Source: Bacteroides oleiciplenus YIT 12058 (GTDB lineage: Bacteria; Bacteroidota; Bacteroidia; Bacteroidales; Bacteroidaceae). From it: DNA of 64,000 bases. Both the position numbers and the translations under genes were made by a program. Below the pieces are notes generated by a model that saw nothing but the letters and a program-made list of their open reading frames with translations, had not been told where the DNA came from and did not search any database. The stretch lies in assembly GCF_000315485.1 (NCBI RefSeq), contig NZ_JH992944.1, positions 273,781 to 337,780 of the forward strand. Direction: 5' to 3'. The stretch's first letter is position 1; the number at the start of each line of letters is the position of its first letter. Below, in pieces: positions 32,159 through 41,154 of the stretch.

Positions 32159-32923
32159 ATGGGAAAAATTATTGCTTTGGCAAATCAAAAAGGTGGTGTA
32201 GGAAAAACAACGACTACGATTAACCTCGCAGCCTCCCTCGCTACCCTGGAAAAGAAAGTGCTCGTTGTGGATGCAGACCCGCAGGCAAACGCCTCTTCCG
32301 GTTTGGGTGTCGACATCAAGCAGGCGGAATGTACTATTTACGAGTGCATTATTGACCGTGCCGATGTCCGCGAAGCTATCCATGACACGGAGATTGATAC
32401 ACTAAAAGTAATCTCCTCCCACATAAACTTGGTAGGCGCCGAGATAGAGATGCTCAACTTGAAAAACAGGGAAAAGATATTGAAAGAAGTGCTTGCACCG
32501 TTGAAAGAAGAGTTTGATTATATCTTGATAGACTGCTCACCTTCACTGGGACTGATTACCATCAACGCGCTCACCGCAGCCGACTCTGTGATTATCCCCG
32601 TACAAGCGGAATATTTTGCATTGGAAGGTATCAGTAAATTACTGAATACGATTAAGATTATCAAGTCGAAACTGAATCCGGCACTCGAAATCGAAGGTTT
32701 CCTGCTGACGATGTACGACTCGCGCCTGCGCCAGGCCAACCAGATTTACGACGAAGTGAAACGCCACTTCCAGGAATTGGTGTTCGACACCGTCATACAG
32801 CGCAACGTCAAACTGAGCGAAGCTCCCAGCTACGGTCTGCCCACCATCTTGTATGATGCAGACTCCACCGGAGCCAAGAACCATATGTCGCTTGCCAAAG
32901 AACTGATTAGCCGTAACAATTAA
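32159..32923 (+). CDS. parA: Chromosome partitioning ATPase ParA/Soj
   Basis: A 254-residue Walker-type ATPase that binds DNA and moves ParB-parS complexes. The deviant Walker A KGGVGKTT starts at residue 11, with the signature Lys. ILIDCSPSLGLIT is Walker B, and IPVQAEYFALEGIS follows. There is no N-terminal extension, so this is the short chromosomal Soj type. A longer frame from 32063 exists, but the usual MGKIIALANQ start at 32159 fits the family. parB follows after 16 bases. Confidence 0.96.
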   Translation: MGKIIALANQKGGVGKTTTTINLAASLATLEKKVLVVDADPQANASSGLGVDIKQAECTIYECIIDRADVREAIHDTEIDTLKVISSHINLVGAEIEMLNLKNREKILKEVLAPLKEEFDYILIDCSPSLGLITINALTAADSVIIPVQAEYFALEGISKLLNTIKIIKSKLNPALEIEGFLLTMYDSRLRQANQIYDEVKRHFQELVFDTVIQRNVKLSEAPSYGLPTILYDADSTGAKNHMSLAKELISRNN

Positions 32924-32939
32924 CTAAAAACGAAGAACC

Positions 32940-33830
32940 ATGGCACAAAAAAGAAATGCATTAGGACGCGGGCTGGACGCCCTGCTCTCAATGGACGAAG
33001 TGCAGACCGAAGGCTCTTCTTCCATCAACGAAATAGAGTTGTCGAAGATTGTCGTCAACCCCAACCAGCCCCGCCACGAGTTTGACGAGACTGCCCTTCA
33101 GGAACTTGCCGACTCAATCTCTGAAATAGGTATCATTCAGCCCATCACCCTGCGCAAGCTGTCGGACGATGAATATCAGATTATTGCCGGAGAACGACGT
33201 TTCCGCGCCTCGCAACGGGCCGGTCTGAAAAGCATCCCCGCCTACATCCGCACTGCCGACGACGAAAACGTCATGGAAATGGCGCTCATCGAAAATATAC
33301 AGCGCGAAGACCTGAACTCGGTGGAAATAGCCCTTGCCTACCAGCACCTGTTGGAGCAGTATGGCCTAACACAGGAACGCCTCAGCGAACGCGTAGGTAA
33401 AAAGCGTACCACTATCGCCAACTATCTGCGTCTGTTGAAGTTGCCCGCACCCATCCAGATGGCGATACAAAACAAGCAGATAGACATGGGGCATGCCCGT
33501 GCGCTTGTCACCTTGGGTGATCCGAAGCTACAAGTGAAGATATTCGAAGAAATCATCGAGCACGGATATTCCGTACGTAAGGTGGAAGAAATAGTTAAAT
33601 CCCTGAACGAAGGCGAAACCGTGAAAAGCGGCGGACGCAAAATCGCTCCCAAACGGGCTAAGCTGCCGGAAGAATTCAATATGCTGAAACAACAGCTCTC
33701 GGGCTTCTTCAGCACCAAAGTGCAGCTGACTTGTTCGGAGAAAGGAAAAGGTAAAATCAGTATCCCGTTCAATAACGAAGAAGACTTGGAACGTATTATC
33801 GGCATACTTGATACTCTAAAAAATAAATGA
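32940..33830 (+). CDS. parB: Chromosome partitioning protein ParB/Spo0J
   Basis: A 296-residue parS-binding CTPase clamp. It opens with the typical KRNALGRGLDALL. The N-terminal CTP-binding domain holds NPNQPRHEF and the GERRFRAS motif (about 80-87). ENIQREDLN leads into the helix-turn-helix that binds parS (LSERVGKKRTTIANYLRLL). The C-terminus is the dimer domain. Its stop overlaps the next gene's ATG by 4 bases. Confidence 0.96.
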   Translation: MAQKRNALGRGLDALLSMDEVQTEGSSSINEIELSKIVVNPNQPRHEFDETALQELADSISEIGIIQPITLRKLSDDEYQIIAGERRFRASQRAGLKSIPAYIRTADDENVMEMALIENIQREDLNSVEIALAYQHLLEQYGLTQERLSERVGKKRTTIANYLRLLKLPAPIQMAIQNKQIDMGHARALVTLGDPKLQVKIFEEIIEHGYSVRKVEEIVKSLNEGETVKSGGRKIAPKRAKLPEEFNMLKQQLSGFFSTKVQLTCSEKGKGKISIPFNNEEDLERIIGILDTLKNK

Positions 33831-34675
33831 CGAAAGGAACAAGAACATATCAATGGTGTATAGCCCTGCTGCTTTGCCTCGTGCAGACGGCAGGGATTGC
33901 TATGTATGGGCAAAACCGTCCGCGTGCCGCTGCCAAACGGCAACAAGTACAACAGGTGGATTCGCTACAAAAGCTACCACAAATAGCACTGGATAGTCTG
34001 GATTCACAAGGTACCCCCATACTTCAACGGGCTTCGGCAGCCGTCGATAGCCTTGTCATAGCCGACAGCATTGCTGCCGAAAACAAAAAACGCCTGTTGG
34101 AGATGACCACCACTGCCACCCCGCAAGTGCCGCCCACACCAACGGACAGCCTGCACGAAGCAATCAACAAGAAAGTATTCATCCCCAATCCGACCAAGGC
34201 GACATGGCTCGCCCTTGTCATTCCCGGTGGCGGACAAATCTATAACCGTAAGTACTGGAAGCTACCTATTATATATGGTGGCTTTGCCGGATGTGCATAC
34301 GCGCTTACGTGGAATGGTAAAATGTATAAAGACTATATGCAGGCATACAAAGATGCCGCCTTGGGAAACTGGGACGCCAATAGTATTAATGACCTCCTGC
34401 CTCCCGGATACATCAACCGTGTTTCTAAAACTCAATTAACAGAAACTCTCCGGAAGCGAAAGGACACATACCGCCGGTATCGTGACCTGAGTATTTTCGC
34501 TTTCATAGGCGTCTATCTGATATCGGTAATTGATGCTTATGTAGATGCAGAGTTATCCAATTTCGACATCACCCCCGACCTTAGCATGCGGATAGAGCCG
34601 GCTGTAATCAACAACCAATACAGTAGTGGCACTTCCAACAAGTCGGTCGGGCTGCAATGTAGTTTCCGTTTTTAA
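33827..34675 (+). CDS. DUF5683 protein
   Basis: A 282-residue envelope protein. The signal peptide or anchor is at about 10-28. A linker (30-120) rich in Gln, Ser, Thr and Pro follows, then a DUF5683 domain: KATWLALVIPGGGQIYNRKYWKLPIIYGGF is the conserved block, with a second hydrophobic helix (LSIFAFIGVYLISVIDAYVDA). Function is unknown. The gene overlaps parB by ATGA and precedes mltD, an order I recall as common in Bacteroidales, so it may be cell-cycle linked. Confidence 0.85.
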   Translation: MTKGTRTYQWCIALLLCLVQTAGIAMYGQNRPRAAAKRQQVQQVDSLQKLPQIALDSLDSQGTPILQRASAAVDSLVIADSIAAENKKRLLEMTTTATPQVPPTPTDSLHEAINKKVFIPNPTKATWLALVIPGGGQIYNRKYWKLPIIYGGFAGCAYALTWNGKMYKDYMQAYKDAALGNWDANSINDLLPPGYINRVSKTQLTETLRKRKDTYRRYRDLSIFAFIGVYLISVIDAYVDAELSNFDITPDLSMRIEPAVINNQYSSGTSNKSVGLQCSFRF

Positions 34676-34709
34676 TGAATAAATAAGCTATACCAAAGAA
34701 TAATCACAC

Positions 34710-36017
34710 ATGAAAAATAAATCTGTAAACATGAAGAAGTTTATCGCTACTCCGTTCCTGTTTTGTCTATCACTTTTCACCTTCCACGTGCAAGCGCAGG
34801 AAAGCGTGGATGTGCTCATCCGCGACAACGGAACAGAACGAAAGGAAAGTATCGAGCTTCCCCAAAGTATGACTTACCCACTGGACAGTCTGCTCAATGA
34901 CTGGAAAGCAAAGAATTACATCGACCTTGGCAAAGATTGCAGTACTTCTACAGAGAATCCGCTTTTCAGCGACTCTGTCTACATCGACCGTTTAAGCCGC
35001 ATCCCAGCTGTAATGGAAATGCCATACAATGAAATTGTACGCAAATTTATTGATATGTACACAGGACGCCTGCGCAACAATGTAGCGTTCATGCTGAGTG
35101 CCTGCAACTTCTATATGCCCATCTTTGAAGAAGCGCTCGATACCTACGGCTTGCCGCTCGAACTCAGGTATCTACCCATCATCGAGTCCGCACTCAATCC
35201 TTCCGCCAGATCGCGCGTAGGCGCCTCCGGTCTGTGGCAGTTCATGCTGGCCACCGGAAAGATGTACGGATTGGAAAGCAACAGCCTCGTTGACGAACGT
35301 TGCGACCCTATAAAAGCCACTTGGGCAGCCGCCCGCTACCTGAAGGACCTGTATGCCATTTATCAGGACTGGAACCTGGTGATTGCCGCTTACAACTGCG
35401 GCCCGGGCACCATCAATAAGGCCATACGCCGCGCCGGAGGAAAAACGGACTATTGGGAAATCTACAATTTCCTACCGAAGGAAACCCGCGGATATGTGCC
35501 CGCTTTCATTGCAGCCAACTATGTGATGACGTACTACTGCAAGCACAACATCTGTCCCATGGAAACCAATATTCCCAACGCAACAGATACGATTCAGGTA
35601 ACGAAAAACTTACACTTCGAGCAACTTGCCGATATCTGCGGGGTCAGTCTGGAAGAATTAAAAAGCCTTAATCCTCAGTACAAAAAGAGCATTATTCCCG
35701 GTGAAAGCAAAGCTCAGACTCTTCGCCTGCCAATGAGTTACATCAGTACATTCATCGACAGTCAAGATACAATCTATGCCCATCGTTCCAACGAATTATT
35801 CAAAAACCGCCGGACGGTAGCCATCTCCGAAACCCGTTCTACAGCACGGCGCGCCACCACCGGCAGCGGAAACCTGACGCATCACAAGATACGAAGCGGA
35901 GAAACACTGGGAACCATTGCACGCCGTTACGGTGTCACCGTCAAACAACTTCAAAGTTGGAACGGATTGCGCAACACCAATATTTCTGCCGGAAAGCAAC
36001 TGAAGATATATAAATAA
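34710..36017 (+). CDS. mltD: Lytic murein transglycosylase with LysM domain (MltD-like)
   Basis: A 435-residue peptidoglycan-cleaving enzyme of family GH23. The signal peptide ends after HVQAQ; the true start may be ATG 34731 (MKKFIATP), which gives a cleaner signal. The SLT domain lies at about 120-260, with the catalytic Glu in IIESALNPSARS, then GASGLWQFM and AYNCGPG. Two LysM-like units follow, one weak (about 290-340) and one clear at the C-terminus (HKIRSGETLGTIARRYGV). No lipobox is seen, unlike E. coli MltD. Confidence 0.93.
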   Translation: MKNKSVNMKKFIATPFLFCLSLFTFHVQAQESVDVLIRDNGTERKESIELPQSMTYPLDSLLNDWKAKNYIDLGKDCSTSTENPLFSDSVYIDRLSRIPAVMEMPYNEIVRKFIDMYTGRLRNNVAFMLSACNFYMPIFEEALDTYGLPLELRYLPIIESALNPSARSRVGASGLWQFMLATGKMYGLESNSLVDERCDPIKATWAAARYLKDLYAIYQDWNLVIAAYNCGPGTINKAIRRAGGKTDYWEIYNFLPKETRGYVPAFIAANYVMTYYCKHNICPMETNIPNATDTIQVTKNLHFEQLADICGVSLEELKSLNPQYKKSIIPGESKAQTLRLPMSYISTFIDSQDTIYAHRSNELFKNRRTVAISETRSTARRATTGSGNLTHHKIRSGETLGTIARRYGVTVKQLQSWNGLRNTNISAGKQLKIYK

Positions 36018-36029
36018 ACGTGCAAACGC

Positions 36030-36059
36030 TTGTGTGGTGTTGAAATTTGCTTATTTTTG
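36030..36059 (+). promoter_or_regulatory. Promoter of rsh
   Basis: TTG (36030-36032), N19, TATTTTTG (36052-36059). It fixes the rsh start at ATG 36087, since an upstream TTG at 36030 would lie in the promoter. Confidence 0.55.
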
Positions 36060-36086
36060 CAGCAATTGAAGAAAGGAGAACAGGTT

Positions 36087-38345
36087 ATGGAAGAGAATGT
36101 GAGCCAGAAAGATAAAGAAAAAGTCGAAGAGGAAATGATAGAACAGGCTTTCCAGCAACTGTTGAACGACTATTTGGCAACCAAACACCGCAAGCGCATT
36201 GAGATTATTACGAAGGCATTCAACTTTGCCAACCAGGCGCATAAGGGCATCAAACGCCGCTCAGGCGAGCCTTACATCATGCACCCGCTTGCTGTGGCAC
36301 AGATTGTGTGCACCGAAATAGGTCTGGGTTCTACATCCATTTGTGCCGCCCTGCTGCACGATGTGGTAGAGGATACGGACTATACCGTAGAAGACATAGA
36401 GAATATATTCGGGCCGAAAATCGCCCAGATTGTGGACGGGCTGACCAAGATATCCGGCGGTATCTTCGGTGACCGTGCTTCGGCACAAGCAGAAAACTTC
36501 AAAAAGTTGTTGCTGACGATGTCCGATGATATACGCGTGATTCTTATCAAAATAGCCGACCGTCTGCACAACATGCGTACGTTAGGCTCTATGCTGCCCA
36601 ACAAGCAATTCAAGATTGCAGGCGAAACATTGTACATCTATGCTCCCCTTGCCAACCGCTTGGGTCTTTACAAGATAAAGACTGAACTGGAGAACCTGAG
36701 TTTCAGATACGAGCATCCCGAAGAATATCACGAAATTGAAGAAAAGCTGGCAGCTACGGCCACCGAGCGCGACAAGGTGTTCAATGAGTTCACAGCTCCG
36801 ATTCGCGCCCAACTGGACAAGATGGGGTTAAAATACCGTATTCTTGCACGCGTAAAATCCATCTTTTCTATCTGGAATAAAATGCAGACCAAGCATGTGC
36901 CATTCGAGGAAATCTATGACCTGCTTGCCGTACGCATCATTTTTGAACCACGCAACACGGATGAGGAACTGAACGATTGTTTCGACATCTACGTCTCCAT
37001 CTCCAAAATATACAAGCCTCACCCCGACCGCCTGCGCGACTGGGTGAGCCACCCCAAAGCAAATGGTTATCAAGCCCTGCACGTCACCCTCATGGGCAAC
37101 AACGGACAGTGGATTGAAGTACAAATCCGTAGCGAACGTATGAACGACGTGGCCGAACAAGGCTTCGCGGCACACTGGAAATACAAAGAAGGAGGTGGCG
37201 GCGAAGACGAAGGCGAGCTGGATAAATGGCTGCGCACCATCAAGGAAATCCTCGATGACCCGCAACCAGACGCTATTGACTTCCTCGATACCATCAAACT
37301 GAACCTGTTTGCATCGGAGATATTCGTGTTCACTCCGAAAGGCGAAATCAAAACCATGCCACAGAACTCTACAGCACTGGATTTTGCATTCTCGCTGCAC
37401 ACAGATATCGGCAGCCACTGCATCGGCGCAAAAGTAAACCATAAACTTGTACCACTGAGCCACAAGTTGCAAAGCGGTGACCAGGTGGAGGTACTGACAT
37501 CCAAGTCGCAACGGGTACAACCGGAATGGGAGGTATTCGCCACAACCGCCCGTGCCCGTGCCAAAATAGCCGCCATCTTGCGCAAAGAGCAAAGAACAAG
37601 CCAGAAAGAAGGCGAAACCCTTCTGAATGAATTCTTCAAAAAAGAAGAACTGCGATTGGATGACATGCTGGTGGACAAACTGGTAAAGGCTCATAACATG
37701 AAGAGCCGTGACGAATTACTCATAGCCATCGGCAACAAGAAAATCGTACTCGGAGATCTGGACAAGAATGCTTTAAAAGAGAAACAGGGAACCAACTGGA
37801 AGAAATTCCTCACATTCTCATTCGGCAGTAATAAAGACAATAAAGAACCGGTTGAAGAGAAAGTACCGCAGGAGAAGGAGAAAATTAATACGAAGCAAAT
37901 CCTGAAACTGACGGAAGAGAATATCCAGAAGAACTATATCATGGCAGAATGTTGTCACCCTATTCCTGGTGACGACGTGCTGGGATATATCGACGAGAAC
38001 GACCGGATCATCATTCATAAGCGCCAATGTCCCGTTGCTGCCCGATTAAAAAGCAGTTACGGAAACCGCATTCTTGCCACAGAATGGGATACGCACAAGG
38101 AGCTCTCTTTCCTGGTGAATATATATATAAAAGGTATAGACGCCATGGGATTGCTGAACGAAGTGACGCAAGTCATTTCCCGCCAGTTAAATGTGAATAT
38201 CCGCAAGCTGGCAATTGAAACAACAGACGGTATCTTCGAAGGCAACCTGCAGTTGTATGTACATGATGTGGATGACGTGAAAACCATTTGTAATAATCTA
38301 AAACAGATACAGAACATCAAGCAGGTGACCCGTGTAGAAGCGTAA
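36087..38345 (+). CDS. rsh: Bifunctional (p)ppGpp synthetase/hydrolase (RelA/SpoT homologue)
   Basis: A 752-residue stringent response enzyme. The HD hydrolase domain is intact (LLHDVVEDTDYT with the His-Asp pair, and IADRLHNMRTL). The synthetase domain has RVKSIFSIWNKM and LLAVRIIF, and the EVQIRSERMNDVAEQGFAAHW block follows. TGS (VFTPKGEIKTMP) and a C-terminal ACT domain complete the SpoT layout. A Shine-Dalgarno-like AAAGGAG lies 10 bases before ATG 36087. It is transcribed from its own promoter. Confidence 0.95.
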   Translation: MEENVSQKDKEKVEEEMIEQAFQQLLNDYLATKHRKRIEIITKAFNFANQAHKGIKRRSGEPYIMHPLAVAQIVCTEIGLGSTSICAALLHDVVEDTDYTVEDIENIFGPKIAQIVDGLTKISGGIFGDRASAQAENFKKLLLTMSDDIRVILIKIADRLHNMRTLGSMLPNKQFKIAGETLYIYAPLANRLGLYKIKTELENLSFRYEHPEEYHEIEEKLAATATERDKVFNEFTAPIRAQLDKMGLKYRILARVKSIFSIWNKMQTKHVPFEEIYDLLAVRIIFEPRNTDEELNDCFDIYVSISKIYKPHPDRLRDWVSHPKANGYQALHVTLMGNNGQWIEVQIRSERMNDVAEQGFAAHWKYKEGGGGEDEGELDKWLRTIKEILDDPQPDAIDFLDTIKLNLFASEIFVFTPKGEIKTMPQNSTALDFAFSLHTDIGSHCIGAKVNHKLVPLSHKLQSGDQVEVLTSKSQRVQPEWEVFATTARARAKIAAILRKEQRTSQKEGETLLNEFFKKEELRLDDMLVDKLVKAHNMKSRDELLIAIGNKKIVLGDLDKNALKEKQGTNWKKFLTFSFGSNKDNKEPVEEKVPQEKEKINTKQILKLTEENIQKNYIMAECCHPIPGDDVLGYIDENDRIIIHKRQCPVAARLKSSYGNRILATEWDTHKELSFLVNIYIKGIDAMGLLNEVTQVISRQLNVNIRKLAIETTDGIFEGNLQLYVHDVDDVKTICNNLKQIQNIKQVTRVEA

Positions 38346-38380
38346 ATATTACAAAGGTCAAATTATAAAAACACACTAAT

Positions 38381-38773
38381 ATGTTTAACTCAAAAAAAGG
38401 AATAGACGACAAAGTTAGTAACAAATTGACCACCCTTTCCAGCCAAAGTTTAATCAAGGGTGATTGCTCTATCGATGGAGATATGCGTATCGATGGGACA
38501 ATAGAAGGTAATATCCAGTGCACCGGAAAGGTAGTCATAGGTCCCGAAGGAAGAATAAACGGAAACATTTCCTGTACGCATGCCTGCCTGCATGGCACTA
38601 TCATTGGTGATGCCTATGTAAAGGAGGAACTCACCCTGAAAGCCAACTGTGTGATGCAAGGTAACATCTATACCACGAAACTGGAAATAGAATCGCAAGC
38701 CAAATTCAATGGAAGCTGTAGTACAAATGATATGAATCATGAGGTAAAATTACTGGGAACTATTGCTGAATAA
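38381..38773 (+). CDS. Bactofilin
   Basis: A 130-residue polymer-forming cytoskeletal protein. The central part (about 20-115) is a right-handed beta-helix with the repeated pattern of Ile/Val and Gly every few residues (IKGDCSIDGDMRIDGTIEGNI, KVVIGPEGRINGNI). Short polar tails flank it. There is no signal or membrane segment. Bactofilins scaffold envelope enzymes; here one sits 36 bases after rsh and two genes after mltD, and it is the last gene before the pigment cluster. Confidence 0.92.
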   Translation: MFNSKKGIDDKVSNKLTTLSSQSLIKGDCSIDGDMRIDGTIEGNIQCTGKVVIGPEGRINGNISCTHACLHGTIIGDAYVKEELTLKANCVMQGNIYTTKLEIESQAKFNGSCSTNDMNHEVKLLGTIAE

Positions 38774-38863
38774 CATTATTTACAATAGATTTAAGCTTTC
38801 CAAAACCATCTCGCTGAGAAAAGTTTTATTTTGCATAGACATCTATTATTGATATAAAATAGC

Positions 38864-38871
38864 TATTTTTG
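38864..38871 (+). promoter_or_regulatory. -7 element of the aryl polyene operon
   Basis: TATTTTTG (TAnnTTTG), 13 bases before the ATG at 38884. No TTTG lies at the usual distance; one at 38830-38833 is 30 bp away. This may be the only promoter for a 22-kb operon, perhaps needing an activator. Confidence 0.5.
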
Positions 38872-38883
38872 CAGACTATATCA

Positions 38884-40425
38884 ATGAAGTATACTATGAT
38901 AGTCGGCAAATATATAAATTTAGAGATACTCCGAAGGGTACTATTTAATGACGAAGAAATAATAATTTCCGATAAATGTATCCAAGAAGTAGATAAAAGT
39001 TTTCACTTCTTAAGAGAGTTCTCAAGCGATAAAATTATTTACGGAATCAATACAGGATTCGGTCCTATGGCGCAATATAGAATCGAAGACAAGTCATTGA
39101 GAGAATTGCAATATAATATCATCAGAAGCCACTCCACCGGAGCCGGACAACCATTGCCTTCACTCTATGTAAAAGCGGCTATGATTGCCAGATTATTCAC
39201 CTTTCTTCAAGGGAAATCAGGTATACACACAGAATTGGTAGAGCTCCTCGTTCAGTTCATTAATCTGGATATTTTTCCATATATACCGGAACATGGCAGC
39301 GTGGGTGCCAGTGGCGACTTGGTGCAGCTTGCCCACATGGCTTTAGCACTGATTGGAGAAGGTGAAGTATTTTATGAAGGAAAACTCCAGCCCACCGCCC
39401 AGGTACTTGAGAAAAACCATCTCAAGCCTTTCTCCATACATATACGCGAAGGGCTCTCAGTAACTAACGGCACTTCTGTCATGACAGGTATTGGCATTGT
39501 AAACCTGCTCTATGCGCGCCAATTGCTCAATTGGTCGGTTTGTGCATCGGTAATGATGAATGAAATTGCTGCATCGTATGACGATTTTATTTCCCAGCCG
39601 CTCAATGATGCTAAACTCCACAAAGGCCAGCAGAAAATAGCTGAAGCTATGAGAAAACAAATGGCAGACAGTAAGTGCACACTCAAAAGGGAAATAGAAT
39701 TGTACGGACAGAAACACGAGGAGAAGATTTTTGAACATAAAGTACAGCCTTATTATTCACTAAGATGTACTCCGCAGATACTGGGACCGGTATATGATAC
39801 TTTAGCCAATGTAGAAGAAGTGCTCATCAATGAAATCAACTCTGCTTGTGATAACCCGATTGTTGACCCGGAAACACAAAATGTGTACCATGGCGGTAAC
39901 TTCCATGGAGATTATATATCTTTCGAGATGGATAAACTGAAAATAGCCATCACGAAACTGACTATGCTCAGCGAGCGCCAACTGAACTATCTGTTTCATG
40001 ATAGAATCAACGGAATACTCCCTCCTTTTGTCAACTTAGGAGTATTGGGACTGAATTATGGACTGCAAGCCTCACAATTCACGGCAACCTCTACAACTGC
40101 CGAGTGCCAGACTTTGTCTAATCCGATGTATGTGCATAGCATTCCCAACAACAACGACAACCAGGATATTGTAAGCATGGGAACCAACTCTGCACTAATG
40201 GCCAAAACGGTTATTGAGAATTCTTATCAAGTCATGAGTATTCTGTTTATGGGTATCGTGCAGGCAGTGGATTATTTAAAAATACAGGAAAAGTTGAGTA
40301 CCGAGTCGCGTTGTGTATACAATGAAATCCGGGCATTTTTCCCCGTATTTACCCAGGACACTCCCAAATACAAGGAGATAGAAGCTATGGGTAAGTACTT
40401 GAAGAATAAGAAATTTAATTTATAA
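38884..40425 (+). CDS. Aromatic amino acid ammonia-lyase, probably tyrosine ammonia-lyase
   Basis: A 513-residue lyase that would make 4-coumarate (or cinnamate) for the polyene head group. ASG at residues 142-144 forms the MIO cofactor, Tyr53 in YGINTGFG is catalytic, and the conserved SIPNNNDNQDIVSMG and STTAECQ motifs are present. The selectivity loop reads LQYNIIRSHSTGAG; Ser-His there recalls histidine lyases. However, the flexirubin-cluster tyrosine lyase of F. johnsoniae, as I recall it, has the same RSHS pattern and proven tyrosine activity. ATG 38884 is chosen because an upstream TTG lies in the -7 element. First gene of the operon. Confidence 0.9.
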   Translation: MKYTMIVGKYINLEILRRVLFNDEEIIISDKCIQEVDKSFHFLREFSSDKIIYGINTGFGPMAQYRIEDKSLRELQYNIIRSHSTGAGQPLPSLYVKAAMIARLFTFLQGKSGIHTELVELLVQFINLDIFPYIPEHGSVGASGDLVQLAHMALALIGEGEVFYEGKLQPTAQVLEKNHLKPFSIHIREGLSVTNGTSVMTGIGIVNLLYARQLLNWSVCASVMMNEIAASYDDFISQPLNDAKLHKGQQKIAEAMRKQMADSKCTLKREIELYGQKHEEKIFEHKVQPYYSLRCTPQILGPVYDTLANVEEVLINEINSACDNPIVDPETQNVYHGGNFHGDYISFEMDKLKIAITKLTMLSERQLNYLFHDRINGILPPFVNLGVLGLNYGLQASQFTATSTTAECQTLSNPMYVHSIPNNNDNQDIVSMGTNSALMAKTVIENSYQVMSILFMGIVQAVDYLKIQEKLSTESRCVYNEIRAFFPVFTQDTPKYKEIEAMGKYLKNKKFNL

Positions 40426-41154
40426 ATGAAATACGCGTTAATAACAGGCGGAAGCCGGGGCATAGGACGTACTGTCAGCATAAAGTTGGCAGAGATGGGA
40501 TATACTGTGCTGATTAATTATCAAAATAACGATAAGGAAGCAGCGAAGACCCTGCAATTGGTTCGTGAAAAAGGCGGAGACGGAGAATTACTGAAGTTCG
40601 ACGTCACCAACCCGAATGCAGTGACCGAAGCCTTAAATTCCTGGAGTATCCAACATCCGGAGGATTATATTGAAGTGCTGATAAATAATGCAGGCATACG
40701 CAAGGACAACCTTATGCTCTGGATGACCGGAGAAGAATGGAATAGTGTATTGGACACCAGTCTGAACGGATTCTTCCATGTCACCCAGGCATTACTTAAA
40801 AATATGTTAGTCAAACGCTTCGGGCGCATAGTCAACATCGTTTCACTATCAGGCATCAAAGGCATGCCCGGACAAACCAATTATTCTGCTGCCAAAGGCG
40901 GTGTGATTGCCGCCACCAAAGCATTAGCTCAGGAGGTGGCAAAGAAACATGTGACAGTCAATGCCGTAGCACCCGGATTCATCCGCACGGAAATGACCGA
41001 GGATATCAATGAAAATGAGTGGAAAAAACATATTCCTGCCGGCCGCTTCGGTGAACCGGAAGAAGTAGCGGATCTTGTTGGATTTCTAGTATCCCCCAGT
41101 GCCTCTTACATTACCGGTGAAGTGATTTCAATCAATGGAGGACTGTATACATGA
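40426..41154 (+). CDS. 3-ketoacyl-ACP reductase (FabG/ApeQ-like)
   Basis: A 242-residue short-chain dehydrogenase that reduces the beta-keto group in each elongation round with NADPH. The cofactor loop GGSRGIG is at residues 8-14, and NNAG is near 88. The Ser-Tyr-Lys triad is visible in VSLSG and NYSAAKGG, and the C-terminus INGGLYT is typical. It starts right after the ammonia-lyase stop and overlaps the next ketosynthase by 4 bases. Confidence 0.93.
   Translation: MKYALITGGSRGIGRTVSIKLAEMGYTVLINYQNNDKEAAKTLQLVREKGGDGELLKFDVTNPNAVTEALNSWSIQHPEDYIEVLINNAGIRKDNLMLWMTGEEWNSVLDTSLNGFFHVTQALLKNMLVKRFGRIVNIVSLSGIKGMPGQTNYSAAKGGVIAATKALAQEVAKKHVTVNAVAPGFIRTEMTEDINENEWKKHIPAGRFGEPEEVADLVGFLVSPSASYITGEVISINGGLYT

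Noticed and set aside
31812..36100. Replication origin or parS sites next to parAB
   Set aside because: No dnaA, DnaA-box cluster or parS-like 16-bp palindrome was found by eye.
38884..40425. Histidine ammonia-lyase of the hut pathway, because of Ser-His in the selectivity loop
   Set aside because: No hutU, hutI or ftcD nearby; it heads a pigment operon, and the loop resembles the flavobacterial tyrosine lyase.
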